Shown piece by piece: positions 43,399-50,439 of a stretch of DNA of 64,000 bases. The stretch is from an uncultured Clostridia bacterium (GTDB lineage Bacteria; Bacillota; Clostridia; Oscillospirales; Oscillospiraceae): positions 54,142 to 118,141 of the forward strand of contig CAMFBN010000003.1 in NCBI GenBank assembly GCA_945948535.1, given 5' to 3'. Each line of letters opens with the position of its first letter. Within the stretch, counting starts at the first letter, position 1. The notes under the pieces were generated by a model. The model was not told the origin of the DNA. It saw only the letters and a program-made list of their open reading frames with translations, and ran no database searches. A program made the position numbers and the translations under genes.

Positions 43399-44627
43399 AT
43401 CCCATCAAAGCATTCTATTGCCGCATGGTTCAGGCCGTGCTGCGGGCCGCGCTGCCGGTGCTGCCCTACCGGGAGCCGGAAATCTTCCGCAGCTGCGGTG
43501 AGCTGAGCACCGTGTTCGCCGAGAAGAACATTCAGCGGGTGCTGATTGTCACCGATGAGGGCATCGTCCGCAGCGGCATCGCCGGACAGCTGGAAGCCGC
43601 CCTCGATGGGTGCGGTGTTGCCTACACCGTCTATTCCGAGACCCGGCCCAATCCAACGGTCGCCAACGTGGAGGCCGCCCTGTGGCTCTATCACCGGGAC
43701 AACTGTCAGGCTCTGATTGCCATTGGCGGCGGCTCCTCCATGGACTGCGCCAAGGCGGTAGGAGCACGGATTGCCCGGCCCCGGACAACCTTGGGCAAGC
43801 TGAAGGGCACCCTGCGAATCCTTCATAAGCTGCCCACTCTCATCGCCATCCCCACAACTGCCGGAACCGGCAGTGAAACCACGCTGGCGGCGGTGATCAC
43901 CGACAGTGAAAAGAAGCACAAGTACGTCATGAATGATTTTGTGCTGATTCCCCGCTATGCGGTGCTGGACGCCAGTCTGACCCGCTCCCTGCCCCCGCAG
44001 CTCACCGCCACCACCGGCATGGACGCGCTGACTCACGCTGTGGAGGCCTACATTGGACGCTCCACCACCCGGCTGACCCGGCAGAAGGCTCTGGAAGCCA
44101 CCCGGCTGGTCTTTGAAAACGTAGAAACCGCTTACCGGGACGGGCAGAATATGCGCGCCCGGACCAATATGCTCACCGCCGCCTATGCCGCCGGTGTTGC
44201 CTTCACCCGCTCCTATGTGGGCTACATCCACGCCGTGGCCCACTCTCTGGGCGGGCAATACAACATCCCCCACGGCCTTGCCAACGCGGTTATTATGCCC
44301 TATGTGCTGGAAAGCTACGGCCCCTGCGTCCACAAAAAGCTTCACGAGCTGGGCATCGCCGCCGGTGTCTGCACGCCGGCGCAGTCCGACGAACAGGCCG
44401 CCGCCGCATTCATTCAGGCCATTCGGGACCTGAACGCCCGCATGAACATCCCCGCCCATCTGGACGGCATTCAGGAATCTGACATTCCCGTCATGGCAGC
44501 CCACGCCGAGGAGGAAGCCAATCCCCTGTACCCCGTGCCCCGTCTGATGACGGAAGAAGAACTGGAAGGCTTCTACCGTCAGGTGGCGGCAGTCGAGGAT
44601 GTGCGCCACGGAAGGCGGGCAAGCTGA
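43395..44627 (+). CDS. Iron-containing alcohol dehydrogenase
   Basis: Group III Fe-dependent, NAD(P)-linked alcohol dehydrogenase, 410 residues. AIGGGSSMDCAKAVGA binds the dinucleotide, IPTTAGTGSETT is the family signature, and iron ligands are in TGMDALTHAVEAY and in the His-rich stretch GYIHAVAHSLGG...NIPHGLANA. Coupled to a MarR regulator, it may reduce toxic or fermentation aldehydes. The substrate is not deducible. Confidence 0.92.
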   Translation: MNPIKAFYCRMVQAVLRAALPVLPYREPEIFRSCGELSTVFAEKNIQRVLIVTDEGIVRSGIAGQLEAALDGCGVAYTVYSETRPNPTVANVEAALWLYHRDNCQALIAIGGGSSMDCAKAVGARIARPRTTLGKLKGTLRILHKLPTLIAIPTTAGTGSETTLAAVITDSEKKHKYVMNDFVLIPRYAVLDASLTRSLPPQLTATTGMDALTHAVEAYIGRSTTRLTRQKALEATRLVFENVETAYRDGQNMRARTNMLTAAYAAGVAFTRSYVGYIHAVAHSLGGQYNIPHGLANAVIMPYVLESYGPCVHKKLHELGIAAGVCTPAQSDEQAAAAFIQAIRDLNARMNIPAHLDGIQESDIPVMAAHAEEEANPLYPVPRLMTEEELEGFYRQVAAVEDVRHGRRAS

Positions 44628-44675
44628 GGCCCCGCTGCACCTGTTTTTTCATACAAATAAAGGAGGATTATCCAT

Positions 44676-45515
44676 ATGCGCGTCAGAATTATTGTTGACT
44701 CCACCACCGATCTGGCCCCGAAACTGAAGGGACAGGTGGAAATCGTACCCCTGACCGTCAGCTTCGGAACCGAAGAATATATCGACGGCATCACCATTAC
44801 CCATGAGGAATTCTACAACAGGCTGATTGAAAGCGACGTGCTGCCCACCACCAGTCAGGCCACCCCCGCCGCCTTTGAGAAGGTCTTCCGGGAGGTTGCC
44901 GCCGCCGGAGACAGCGCCGTGGTCATCACGCTGGCCTCCCAGCTCTCCGGCACCTGCCAGAGCGCCCGAATCGCCGCCGAGGACTACGACAACATCTACG
45001 TGGTGGACAGCGGCAGCGTGACTCTGGGCGCCGGTATTCTGGCGGAATACGCTCTGCGGTGCGCCTGTTCCGGCATGGAGGCTTCCCGGATTGCTGAGCT
45101 TCTTGAAAAGAAGAAGGAAGATGTGTGCCTGATCGCCATGCTGGATACGCTGGAATACCTGAAAAAGGGTGGGCGCATTTCCGCCGCCGTGGCCTTCGCC
45201 GGTGGCCTGCTGAACATCAAGCCCGTGGTCAACGTCAAGGACGGCGTGATCCATATGCTGGGCAAGGCCCGGGGCTCCAAGCAGGGCAGCAACCTGCTGG
45301 CGCAGGAAATCGGCAAAACCGGCGGAATTGACTTCTCTATGCCCATTCTGCTGGGCTACTCCGGCCTTTCGGACACACTCCTGAAAAAGTACATCACTGA
45401 CAGCGCGCCCCTGTGGGAGGGCAGTGTGGACACGCTGCGCTATACCAGCATCGGCAGCGTGGTAGGCACCCACGCCGGTCCCGGCGCCATCGCCGCCGCA
45501 TTCTTCCATAAATAA
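44676..45515 (+). CDS. DegV family fatty-acid-binding protein
   Basis: 279-residue DegV protein (FakB-like fold that holds a fatty acid for a kinase). IIVDSTTDLAPKL at the N-terminus, the TSQATPAAFEKVF segment, ITLASQLSGTCQSA with the conserved Ser/Thr ligands, and LKKGGRISAA are typical. The start is ATG at 44676 with AAAGGAGG upstream. No fakA kinase lies nearby. Confidence 0.92.
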   Translation: MRVRIIVDSTTDLAPKLKGQVEIVPLTVSFGTEEYIDGITITHEEFYNRLIESDVLPTTSQATPAAFEKVFREVAAAGDSAVVITLASQLSGTCQSARIAAEDYDNIYVVDSGSVTLGAGILAEYALRCACSGMEASRIAELLEKKKEDVCLIAMLDTLEYLKKGGRISAAVAFAGGLLNIKPVVNVKDGVIHMLGKARGSKQGSNLLAQEIGKTGGIDFSMPILLGYSGLSDTLLKKYITDSAPLWEGSVDTLRYTSIGSVVGTHAGPGAIAAAFFHK

Positions 45516-45532
45516 TACGCACGGAATTTCCT

Positions 45533-45606
45533 AGAGAACCTCTGATGAAATCGGCTGAGCCAAAATCCCATCATCCAGCCGCAGTCGATTTATTCAGAGG
45601 TTCCCT
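45533..45606. repeat. 74-bp MITE-like palindrome
   Basis: The outer 25 bases of each end are inverted copies with four mismatches (left AGAGAACCTCTGATGAAATC; right end ...TTCAGAGGTTCCCT). It encodes nothing. Ends of the type GGGAACCTCTGA recur in small non-autonomous elements of several bacteria. Confidence 0.75.
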
Positions 45607-45692
45607 AACCGTTTTATGGGATTTCGCATCTTGCGGTGCGTGAATAAGCAGACCCGCTTCGAGTCAGCGGAGCGGGTTTCGTCTGTCAATAG

Positions 45693-45717
45693 AAAAACAG
45701 TCCACCGGACTGTTTTT
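45693..45717. terminator. Bidirectional terminator between degV and tRNA-Arg
   Basis: AAAACAGTCC / GGACTGTTTT with an ACC loop and A and T runs on both sides. Confidence 0.75.
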
Positions 45718-45757
45718 ACGGCAGCTTACGTTGCCGCCGCCCTTTCGAGTCCCAGAT

Positions 45758-45807
45758 ATAAAAATAACCCGAACCCTTCTCCTACTGAGATAAGGTTCGG
45801 ATTATTA
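45758..45807 (-). terminator. tRNA-Arg terminator
   Basis: On the minus strand AATAATCCGAACCTTATCTC pairs with GAGAAGGGTTCGGGTTATT and runs into TTTTAT. The AATCCGAACC arm is shared with the terminator after tRNA-Leu. Confidence 0.8.
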
Positions 45808-45812
45808 ACTCT

Positions 45813-45888
45813 TGGTACGCCGGAAGGGACTCGAACCCCCAACCCTCGGAACCGGAATCCGATGCTCTATCCATTGAGCCACCGGCGC
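45813..45888 (-). tRNA. tRNA-Arg (anticodon CCG)
   Basis: The minus strand folds as a full cloverleaf: acceptor GCGCCGG with CCGGCGT (a G-U closing pair), D-arm GCTCAATGGATAGAGC, anticodon stem TCGGA / TCCGA around the loop TTCCGGT (anticodon CCG), T-arm GGGGGTTCGAGTCCC, and an encoded 3' CCA. It decodes CGG, the commonest Arg codon in most genes here. Confidence 0.95.
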
Positions 45889-45906
45889 ATTTCCTGAATC
45901 TCAGCT

Positions 45907-45935
45907 ATTATAGCAGGATCTCCCGGATTTGTAAA
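45907..45935 (-). promoter_or_regulatory. tRNA-Arg promoter
   Basis: On the minus strand TTTACA (45930-45935), 17 bases, TATAAT (45907-45912), 19 bases before the mature tRNA. Confidence 0.8.
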
Positions 45936-46162
45936 GAGGAAAATCAAAAAATTTTAAGACGTGACAGTCGAAAGAGGCTCCGCCTTCTGCCCCTATTCTG
46001 CACGGAATCGCCGACCTCGCCGTGGGCCAATTCATTGATTTCCACCTTCAGAATATTGGGATGTTATAACCGGGATCTGATTCCGCGATGGTTCAATCGT
46101 GCATCGGCGTTTGGGGAACGGCAGATCCTTTCGTCCCCTTTTTCCCGTCTTCCATTATTTTT
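45936..46162. other. Stretch with no recognisable gene
   Basis: Nothing beyond short chance frames is seen between the tRNA-Arg promoter and the putative promoter of the small holin-like unit. Confidence 0.5.
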
Positions 46163-46191
46163 ACGACAACCCCTCGCCCGTCCGCTATAAT
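46163..46191 (+). promoter_or_regulatory. Putative promoter of the holin-like unit
   Basis: ACGACA (46163-46168), 17 bases, perfect TATAAT (46186-46191). The -35 is a weak match. Confidence 0.5.
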
Positions 46192-46233
46192 GCCCTCAAA
46201 CGGCACAAGCCGATCACAAAGGAGGTTGCAAAA

Positions 46234-46284
46234 ATGCAAACTATGGCACTGGAGGAATCGTATGACGCATCAATCATAGAATGA
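46234..46284 (+). CDS. 16-residue small ORF with strong ribosome site
   Basis: MQTMALEESYDASIIE, preceded by AAAGGAGG at good spacing. Its stop overlaps a second in-frame-independent ATG (ATGA at 46281) that could read MNRLEESQKNAKL and on into the holin-like frame. It may be a leader peptide or a remnant of a small phage gene upstream of a holin. No family is recognised. Confidence 0.4.
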   Translation: MQTMALEESYDASIIE

Positions 46285-46334
46285 ATCGTCTGGAAGAATC
46301 ACAAAAAAACGCAAAATTAAGGAGGAAATGGCCA

Positions 46335-46592
46335 ATGGAAATACTGAATAACTACCTTGTTCCCGTGATTGTCGGCCTGTGTCTGGTGGTAGGCTACCTG
46401 CTCAAGCATCTCACCGGTGCGGACAATCGGTTTATCCCCATCATCGTCACGGTGCTGGGTGTGGTGCTGGCAGTGTGGATGCACTGGCCCCACATCACCC
46501 CGGAAGTGATTCTGGGCGGCGCGGTGTCCGGACTTGCGTCCACCGGGATGCACCAAATGTTCAAGCAATGGATTGATGGCGGGCAGAGCTGA
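46335..46592 (+). CDS. Phage holin-like small membrane protein
   Basis: 85-residue protein with two to three hydrophobic segments: NNYLVPVIVGLCLVVGYLLKH, a span IPIIVTVLGVVLAVWM, and ILGGAVSGLASTGMHQMF at the end. This layout and the C-terminal GAVSGLASTGMHQ are those of clostridial phage holins (Hol44/superfamily V type), which permeabilise the membrane for endolysin. The start is ATG at 46335 with AAGGAGGA upstream; longer frames from 46281 are possible. No endolysin or other phage gene is adjacent, so it is an isolated remnant or a domesticated holin. Confidence 0.65.
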   Translation: MEILNNYLVPVIVGLCLVVGYLLKHLTGADNRFIPIIVTVLGVVLAVWMHWPHITPEVILGGAVSGLASTGMHQMFKQWIDGGQS

Positions 46593-46603
46593 ATCGGCAC
46601 GCG

Positions 46604-46628
46604 GAGGGCAGTCCACAGGACTGCCCTC
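46604..46628 (+). terminator. Hairpin terminator after holin-like gene
   Basis: GAGGGCAGTCC / GGACTGCCCTC with an ACA loop, 11 bases after the stop. Confidence 0.68.
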
Positions 46629-46675
46629 TCCTGATTGCGTCAGCGGTAATTGTCAATACTTCGATAAAATTTCTC

Positions 46676-46704
46676 TTGCTTTTTCCCTGGATTTGTACTA
46701 TACT
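46676..46704 (+). promoter_or_regulatory. tRNA-Leu promoter
   Basis: TTGCTT (46676-46681), 17 bases, TATACT (46699-46704), 13 bases before the tRNA. Confidence 0.75.
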
Positions 46705-46717
46705 AAGGGACACATAT

Positions 46718-46803
46718 GCCGGTGTGATGGAATGGTAGACGTAGTGGACTCAAAATCCACCGCCAGCGATGGCGTACCGGTTCGAGTCCGGTCACCGGCA
46801 CCA
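46718..46803 (+). tRNA. tRNA-Leu (anticodon CAA)
   Basis: Class II tRNA: acceptor GCCGGTG with CACCGGC, anticodon stem GTGGA / TCCAC around CTCAAAA (anticodon CAA), a long variable arm CGCCAGCGATGGCG, T-arm CCGGTTCGAGTCCGG, and an encoded CCA. Confidence 0.96.
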
Positions 46804-46811
46804 AACCAATA

Positions 46812-46862
46812 TAATCCGAACCAGATCTTCCCTGTGGGAGATGGGTTCGGATTATTTGTTTT
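46812..46862 (+). terminator. tRNA-Leu terminator
   Basis: AATCCGAACCAGATCTTCCC pairs imperfectly with GGGAGATGGGTTCGGATT and runs into ATTTGTTTTC. The same AATCCGAACC arm terminates tRNA-Arg at 45758-45807. Confidence 0.82.
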
Positions 46863-47162
46863 CTTTGGCAAGTTCGAGGAAACCTATTTTCGAAACGGTG
46901 TTGTCAAGCGACCAGAATCAAAGCCCAGAGGATCAAGAAAGGAAAAACAAATCTCAATTTAGGATGGCACTATGGATGATTCCTATGTTAACCACAATAC
47001 CCCATGGGCGGCTTGTGGAATGGGAACATCTTACCGCGGCGCCCCTAAATCTGCCGTAAAAAGCAGTGACCAAATTGTAATACTAACCGCTTGCGGCGAA
47101 TACGCCGGGTCGGGAGTCTTTCCCCCGCCCGCTTGTTTTGGAAATCCGCCCTGTTCTATCCG
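46863..47162. other. 300-base stretch without a recognisable gene
   Basis: Only short chance frames are seen, and no hairpin, promoter or family match is convincing. It lies between the tRNA-Leu terminator and the stop of the thiF-like gene. Confidence 0.5.
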
Positions 47163-47834
47163 TCAGACCATGGGAATCGTTTCAAACTCCTGATTCAGCA
47201 GGTCAAAATAGTATACCATGTCCGTTTCCACCGGGCGGCCAAGCAGCAGCTTGACGCAGAGGGAAACCTGCATGGCGGCGCACAGGGCCGGTGTAAAGCT
47301 CAATACGCTCTTATTCTTCAGAGCCGCGCCCTCCGGGTACAGCTTTTCCACCAGATGGTCTCCGGGCATGGAGATTGCCGCCTGGGCAACCCAGCCGTTG
47401 ACCGCACCGTAGACATAGGGAATTCCGGCCCGGTCACAGGCTTTTGCAAGAATTCTGCGGCTTTCGATATTGTCCAGCCCGTCCAGCACCGCGTCACAGG
47501 ACAGGAGCAGACTGCGGGCATTGGATTCGGTGAGAAAGGCATCTACCGCTTCCACCTCCACGTCGGGGTTGACACGGCTGATTCTTGCCGCGGCGGCTTT
47601 TGCCTTGCTGACACCCAGCAGGGGCATCTCGCTCAGCAGCTGCCGGTTCAGATTGGACGGCTCAAACACGTCACCGTCCACCACCCGGAGGAAGCCGATC
47701 CCGATTCGGGCCAGCATGTCAATCAGATGTCCGCCAAGACCGCCGCAGCCCACCACCAGCACCCGCTTGCTCCGCAGAAGGGCGCATTCTGCCTCCGTCA
47801 GGGCGGGAATATTTCTTTCGTACCGGGGATTCAT
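47163..47834 (-). CDS. ThiF/MoeB-type adenylyltransferase
   Basis: 223-residue E1-like enzyme that would adenylate the Gly-Gly end of the MoaD-like protein encoded just upstream. LVVGCGGLGGHLIDMLARIG (about residues 26-45) binds ATP, DGDVFEPSNLNRQLL and SKAKAAAARI follow, and LDGLDNIESRR is the third motif. The two CxxC zinc pairs of classic MoeB/ThiF are not visible, as in several short HesA-like members of aor clusters. It lies three bases after moaD on the minus strand. Confidence 0.88.
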   Translation of the reverse strand: MNPRYERNIPALTEAECALLRSKRVLVVGCGGLGGHLIDMLARIGIGFLRVVDGDVFEPSNLNRQLLSEMPLLGVSKAKAAAARISRVNPDVEVEAVDAFLTESNARSLLLSCDAVLDGLDNIESRRILAKACDRAGIPYVYGAVNGWVAQAAISMPGDHLVEKLYPEGAALKNKSVLSFTPALCAAMQVSLCVKLLLGRPVETDMVYYFDLLNQEFETIPMV

Positions 47835-47837
47835 ACC

Positions 47838-48059
47838 TTAACCCCCTCCCACCGGCGGGAACAAGGCCACGATGTCTCCATCCTTCACAGGAAAATCCGG
47901 CTTCTGGTGAAAGCCGTTGACCAGCAGGATGGACACCTCCCCGGCAGGGATACCCATTTTCTTCAGCACGTCTCCGGCGCAGGCGATGTCCTCCGGGCAG
48001 AGCATGGTGACCTTGTCCCAGCCCTGACGCAAAGTTGCGAATACACGGACTTCAATCAT
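47838..48059 (-). CDS. moaD: MoaD/ThiS-like sulphur carrier protein
   Basis: 73-residue ubiquitin-fold carrier ending in Gly-Gly-Gly (PPVGGG), the residue that is thiocarboxylated for sulphur transfer in pterin cofactor synthesis. VRVFATLRQGW at the N-terminus and GDIVALFPPVGGG at the C-terminus identify the MoaD branch rather than ThiS. It pairs with the thiF-like gene and follows aor. The MoaE partner needed for molybdopterin synthase is not in the window. Confidence 0.9.
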   Translation of the reverse strand: MIEVRVFATLRQGWDKVTMLCPEDIACAGDVLKKMGIPAGEVSILLVNGFHQKPDFPVKDGDIVALFPPVGGG

Positions 48060-48119
48060 GGTGCTTCTCCTTTACCTCACATACTGAGCACTGCCGGTCG
48101 AGGGGCCCTGAGGATGTCG

Positions 48120-48165
48120 GATGACCACCAGTGTTCGTAACGCATTGTCAGCGGCGACTCGCCGC
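48120..48165 (+). repeat. Partial copy of the hairpin-headed element in the moaD leader
   Basis: Matches the hairpin half of the 48264 copy: GATGACCACCAGTG, CGTAACGCATTGTCAGC and the hairpin GCGGCGACTCGCCGC. It lies between the moaD promoter and the moaD start, so it would be in the 5' leader. Confidence 0.65.
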
Positions 48166-48175
48166 AAAAGGAATC

Positions 48176-48234
48176 GGGGAGGGGACAGGCCCCTCCCCTT
48201 GTGTATCATACGGTGAAATTGTCTCTTCTGTCAA
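48176..48234 (-). promoter_or_regulatory. moaD-thiF promoter and leader hairpin
   Basis: On the minus strand TTGACA (48229-48234), 18 bases, TATGAT (48205-48210). At the transcription start begins a strong stem GGGGAGGGG / CCCCTCCCC (48176-48198). moaD and thiF can thus be expressed separately from aor. Confidence 0.7.
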
Positions 48235-48263
48235 GTGGAATATAGATTGTTACACTGTAACGA

Positions 48264-48334
48264 AACCGAGCAACACCCAATGGTGTGACGATCACAGACC
48301 AGCTTACGCACGCATTATCCGCGGCGATTCGCCG
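48264..48334 (+). repeat. Hairpin-headed ~72-bp element directly after the aor stop
   Basis: Reads ACCGAGCAACACCCAATGG, GACGATCACAGACCAGCTTA, CGCACGCATTATCC and the hairpin GCGGCGATTCGCCG, ending two bases from the aor stop codon (minus strand). It is the same element as the tandem pair after acsB, in the same relation to the stop codon. Confidence 0.8.
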
Positions 48335-48336
48335 TC

Positions 48337-50154
48337 TTACCGCCCTACACATTCGTCCAGGCCCAGCTTCTTCAGCGTCTCATCCGTGGGGAAGGCGTTG
48401 ACCCAGCCACGGGCGGCGTAGTATTCCGGCAGGGTCAGCGGCAGCTTTGAGGTCATGCCGGTGGAGGGGCCGTTCACAACCGGCTCTTCCAGCAGACGCT
48501 TGGGCAGACGGTCGTCCTCGGGCTTCATGCCGGCGGCCTTGTTGAACATCCGCTCAATGTTGTAAATCCGGTCGCCGATTTCCAGCACCTGCTCCACGGT
48601 CCAGCTGGTACCGGTGGCGGCGTTCAAAAGGTCCGTGTACTCCTTGGCGCCCATGGCGAAGGAGGTGAACAGGCAGTGACCCATGGAGTCGATGACCGCG
48701 GTCAGATCCTGGAAGGTCTTGGCCCAGGCGGCCTTGTCGGTGGTGACGGTGCGGTCCAGCTGCTGGGGCAGGCCCAGAACCTCGGGGGAAATCATGTAGC
48801 CCCGGACATGGCAGCCGCCCCGGTTGGAGGTGGCGTAGGTGATGCCGATGCCCTGAATGGCCCGGGCGTCGTAGGCGGGCATCTCCTGCTTCTTGACGCT
48901 CATGGAAATTTCGGGATGGCCGTAGTGTTCGCACAGACGGGCGGAGCCGGAGCTCATGAGCCAGTCCAGCTCGGTTTCGGGGTTACCCATGCGCTTCGTC
49001 CACTCCACAAGCGCCTTGGTGGAGCCCCACTCCAGAGGCACACCGGCGCACTCCTCTTCCTTAATGTAGCCTCTCTGGTACAGCTCCATGGCAGCGGCGA
49101 TGGTGCAGGGCACGGAAATGGCGTCCAGACCATACTCGTTGCAGAGCATATTGCACTCATCGATGACGTTCAGATCGTTGTTGCCGCAGTTGCCGCCGTA
49201 AGCCCACAGAGGCTCGTACTCGGGACCGCCCACGACCTTTCCGTTGACGTTGACCACACGGCCGCAGGCGATGGGGCAGCGGTGGCAGGCGCCGGGCTTC
49301 ACCAGATACTTTTCTGCCAGAGTCTCGCCGGAGATGTCTTCGCCCTTGTCGTAGTAGCTCTCCTGCCAGTTCTTGGTGGGGAAAGCGCCGATGTTGTTGA
49401 CGATGTTCACCAGCACGGCGGTGCCCAGCTGACGCAGGCCCGCGCCGGTGACGGGGTTGGCTTTCAGCACGTCCAGCGCGTTCTTGGCGGCAACCTTCAG
49501 GGCATCCACATCGGCAATGTTGTCTAAGGATTTCCGGGTAGCCTTGACCACGATGGCCTTCAGCTTCTTGCTGCCCATGACCGCGCCCACGCCGGAGCGG
49601 CCTGCGGCCCGGTCCTTGTCGTTCATGATGGCAGCCAGCAGCACCTGCTTTTCACCGGCGGGGCCGATGTTCAGAACGGAAGCGTCCGCGCCGTGCTTTT
49701 CCTTCAGCTTGGCGTCCATCTCCTCGCTCATGACGCCTAAGTATTCCCTGGCATCCAGCAGCTCAATCTTATCGTCAACGATGCTGATGTAGGTCCACTC
49801 GGGGGCCTGCCCCTCTACAATGATGGCATCCCAGCCGGCGTACTTGAGCTTCGCGCCCCAGATGCCGCCGGAGTTGGAGCAGGCGATCATGCCGGTCAGC
49901 GGAGATTTTGTGACCACCATGTAACGGCCGGTAGAGGGAGCGGACGCGCCGGTCATGGGACCGGTGATGTAGATCAGCTTGTTTTCCGGGGACAGGGGAT
50001 CCACGGTAGCAACGCCCTCGTCGTAGAGTATCTTGGTGCCGAGGCCCCGACCGCCGATGAACTTGTGAGCCAGCTCCAGATCCAGCGGCTCGACCCTGAT
50101 CTCGCCGGTGGTCAGGTTGATGCGGGCAATTTTCTCATAATATGCGCCAGCCAT
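48337..50154 (-). CDS. aor: Tungsten-type aldehyde:ferredoxin oxidoreductase
   Basis: 605-residue AOR, which oxidises aldehydes to acids (or reduces acids) with ferredoxin, using a bis-pterin tungsten centre and one [4Fe-4S] cluster. ARINLTTGEIRVEPLD at the N-terminus, the pterin-binding AGRSGVGAVMGSKKLKAI, the cluster ligands in CHRCPIACGRVV (Cys-x2-Cys-x3-Cys, about 288) and a later Cys in DSMGHCLF are in place. The start is ATG at 50154 with GGAGG upstream. It diverges from a regulator and cofactor synthesis genes. In a CODH-bearing anaerobe it could reduce acetate to acetaldehyde, feeding an alcohol dehydrogenase. Confidence 0.95.
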   Translation of the reverse strand: MAGAYYEKIARINLTTGEIRVEPLDLELAHKFIGGRGLGTKILYDEGVATVDPLSPENKLIYITGPMTGASAPSTGRYMVVTKSPLTGMIACSNSGGIWGAKLKYAGWDAIIVEGQAPEWTYISIVDDKIELLDAREYLGVMSEEMDAKLKEKHGADASVLNIGPAGEKQVLLAAIMNDKDRAAGRSGVGAVMGSKKLKAIVVKATRKSLDNIADVDALKVAAKNALDVLKANPVTGAGLRQLGTAVLVNIVNNIGAFPTKNWQESYYDKGEDISGETLAEKYLVKPGACHRCPIACGRVVNVNGKVVGGPEYEPLWAYGGNCGNNDLNVIDECNMLCNEYGLDAISVPCTIAAAMELYQRGYIKEEECAGVPLEWGSTKALVEWTKRMGNPETELDWLMSSGSARLCEHYGHPEISMSVKKQEMPAYDARAIQGIGITYATSNRGGCHVRGYMISPEVLGLPQQLDRTVTTDKAAWAKTFQDLTAVIDSMGHCLFTSFAMGAKEYTDLLNAATGTSWTVEQVLEIGDRIYNIERMFNKAAGMKPEDDRLPKRLLEEPVVNGPSTGMTSKLPLTLPEYYAARGWVNAFPTDETLKKLGLDECVGR

Positions 50155-50208
50155 ATGCAATACCTCCATAATATGCTGCGTGGTGAGATGGTTTGTTCGG
50201 ATATTTTC

Positions 50209-50236
50209 ATTATAATGGAAATTTCAGGCGGCGCAA
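50209..50236 (-). promoter_or_regulatory. aor promoter
   Basis: On the minus strand TTGCGC (50231-50236), 16 bases, TATAAT (50209-50214), 55 bases before the aor start. Confidence 0.7.
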
Positions 50237-50260
50237 GGGCTGCCCGGCATTTCCGCGTGA

Positions 50261-50357
50261 AACTGCACGAAACCGTCTCATTTTGCACGAAGGTTTTTGG
50301 CAGGTTCTATAAAACGCCGTGCGAAATAATATGAAACAGGATGAAATTGTACGAACA
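50261..50357 (+). promoter_or_regulatory. Array of TGCACGAA-like repeats between divergent promoters
   Basis: CTGCACGAAAC (50263-50273), TTGCACGAAGG (50283-50293), CCGTGCGAAAT (50317-50327) and TTGTACGAACA (50347-50357) are direct repeats on the same strand, between the aor and regulator promoters. They are candidate operators for the helix-turn-helix protein encoded at 50440. Confidence 0.6.
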
Positions 50358-50374
50358 GACCAGACTGATGGGTC

Positions 50375-50403
50375 TTGAGAAACAGCGCAAACAGGAGTAT
50401 AAT
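50375..50403 (+). promoter_or_regulatory. Promoter of the regulator/cofactor operon
   Basis: TTGAGA (50375-50380), 17 bases, TATAAT (50398-50403), 37 bases before the regulator start. Confidence 0.78.
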
Positions 50404-50439
50404 AAAAATATCAATGGATCCAAAGGAGGCGGCGGTGTC

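Noticed and set aside
46281..46592. Longer holin-like frame starting at 46281
   Set aside because: The extra 18 residues are charged and precede a much better ribosome site at 46335; kept only as a coupled leader possibility.
47163..47834. Thiamine (ThiF) rather than pterin role for the E1-like protein
   Set aside because: The neighbour is MoaD-like, and aor and pterin genes surround it; no thiamine gene is present.
50261..50357. CRISPR-like or origin iteron array
   Set aside because: Only four imperfect 8-9-base repeats with uneven spacing, located between divergent promoters; operators are the simpler reading.
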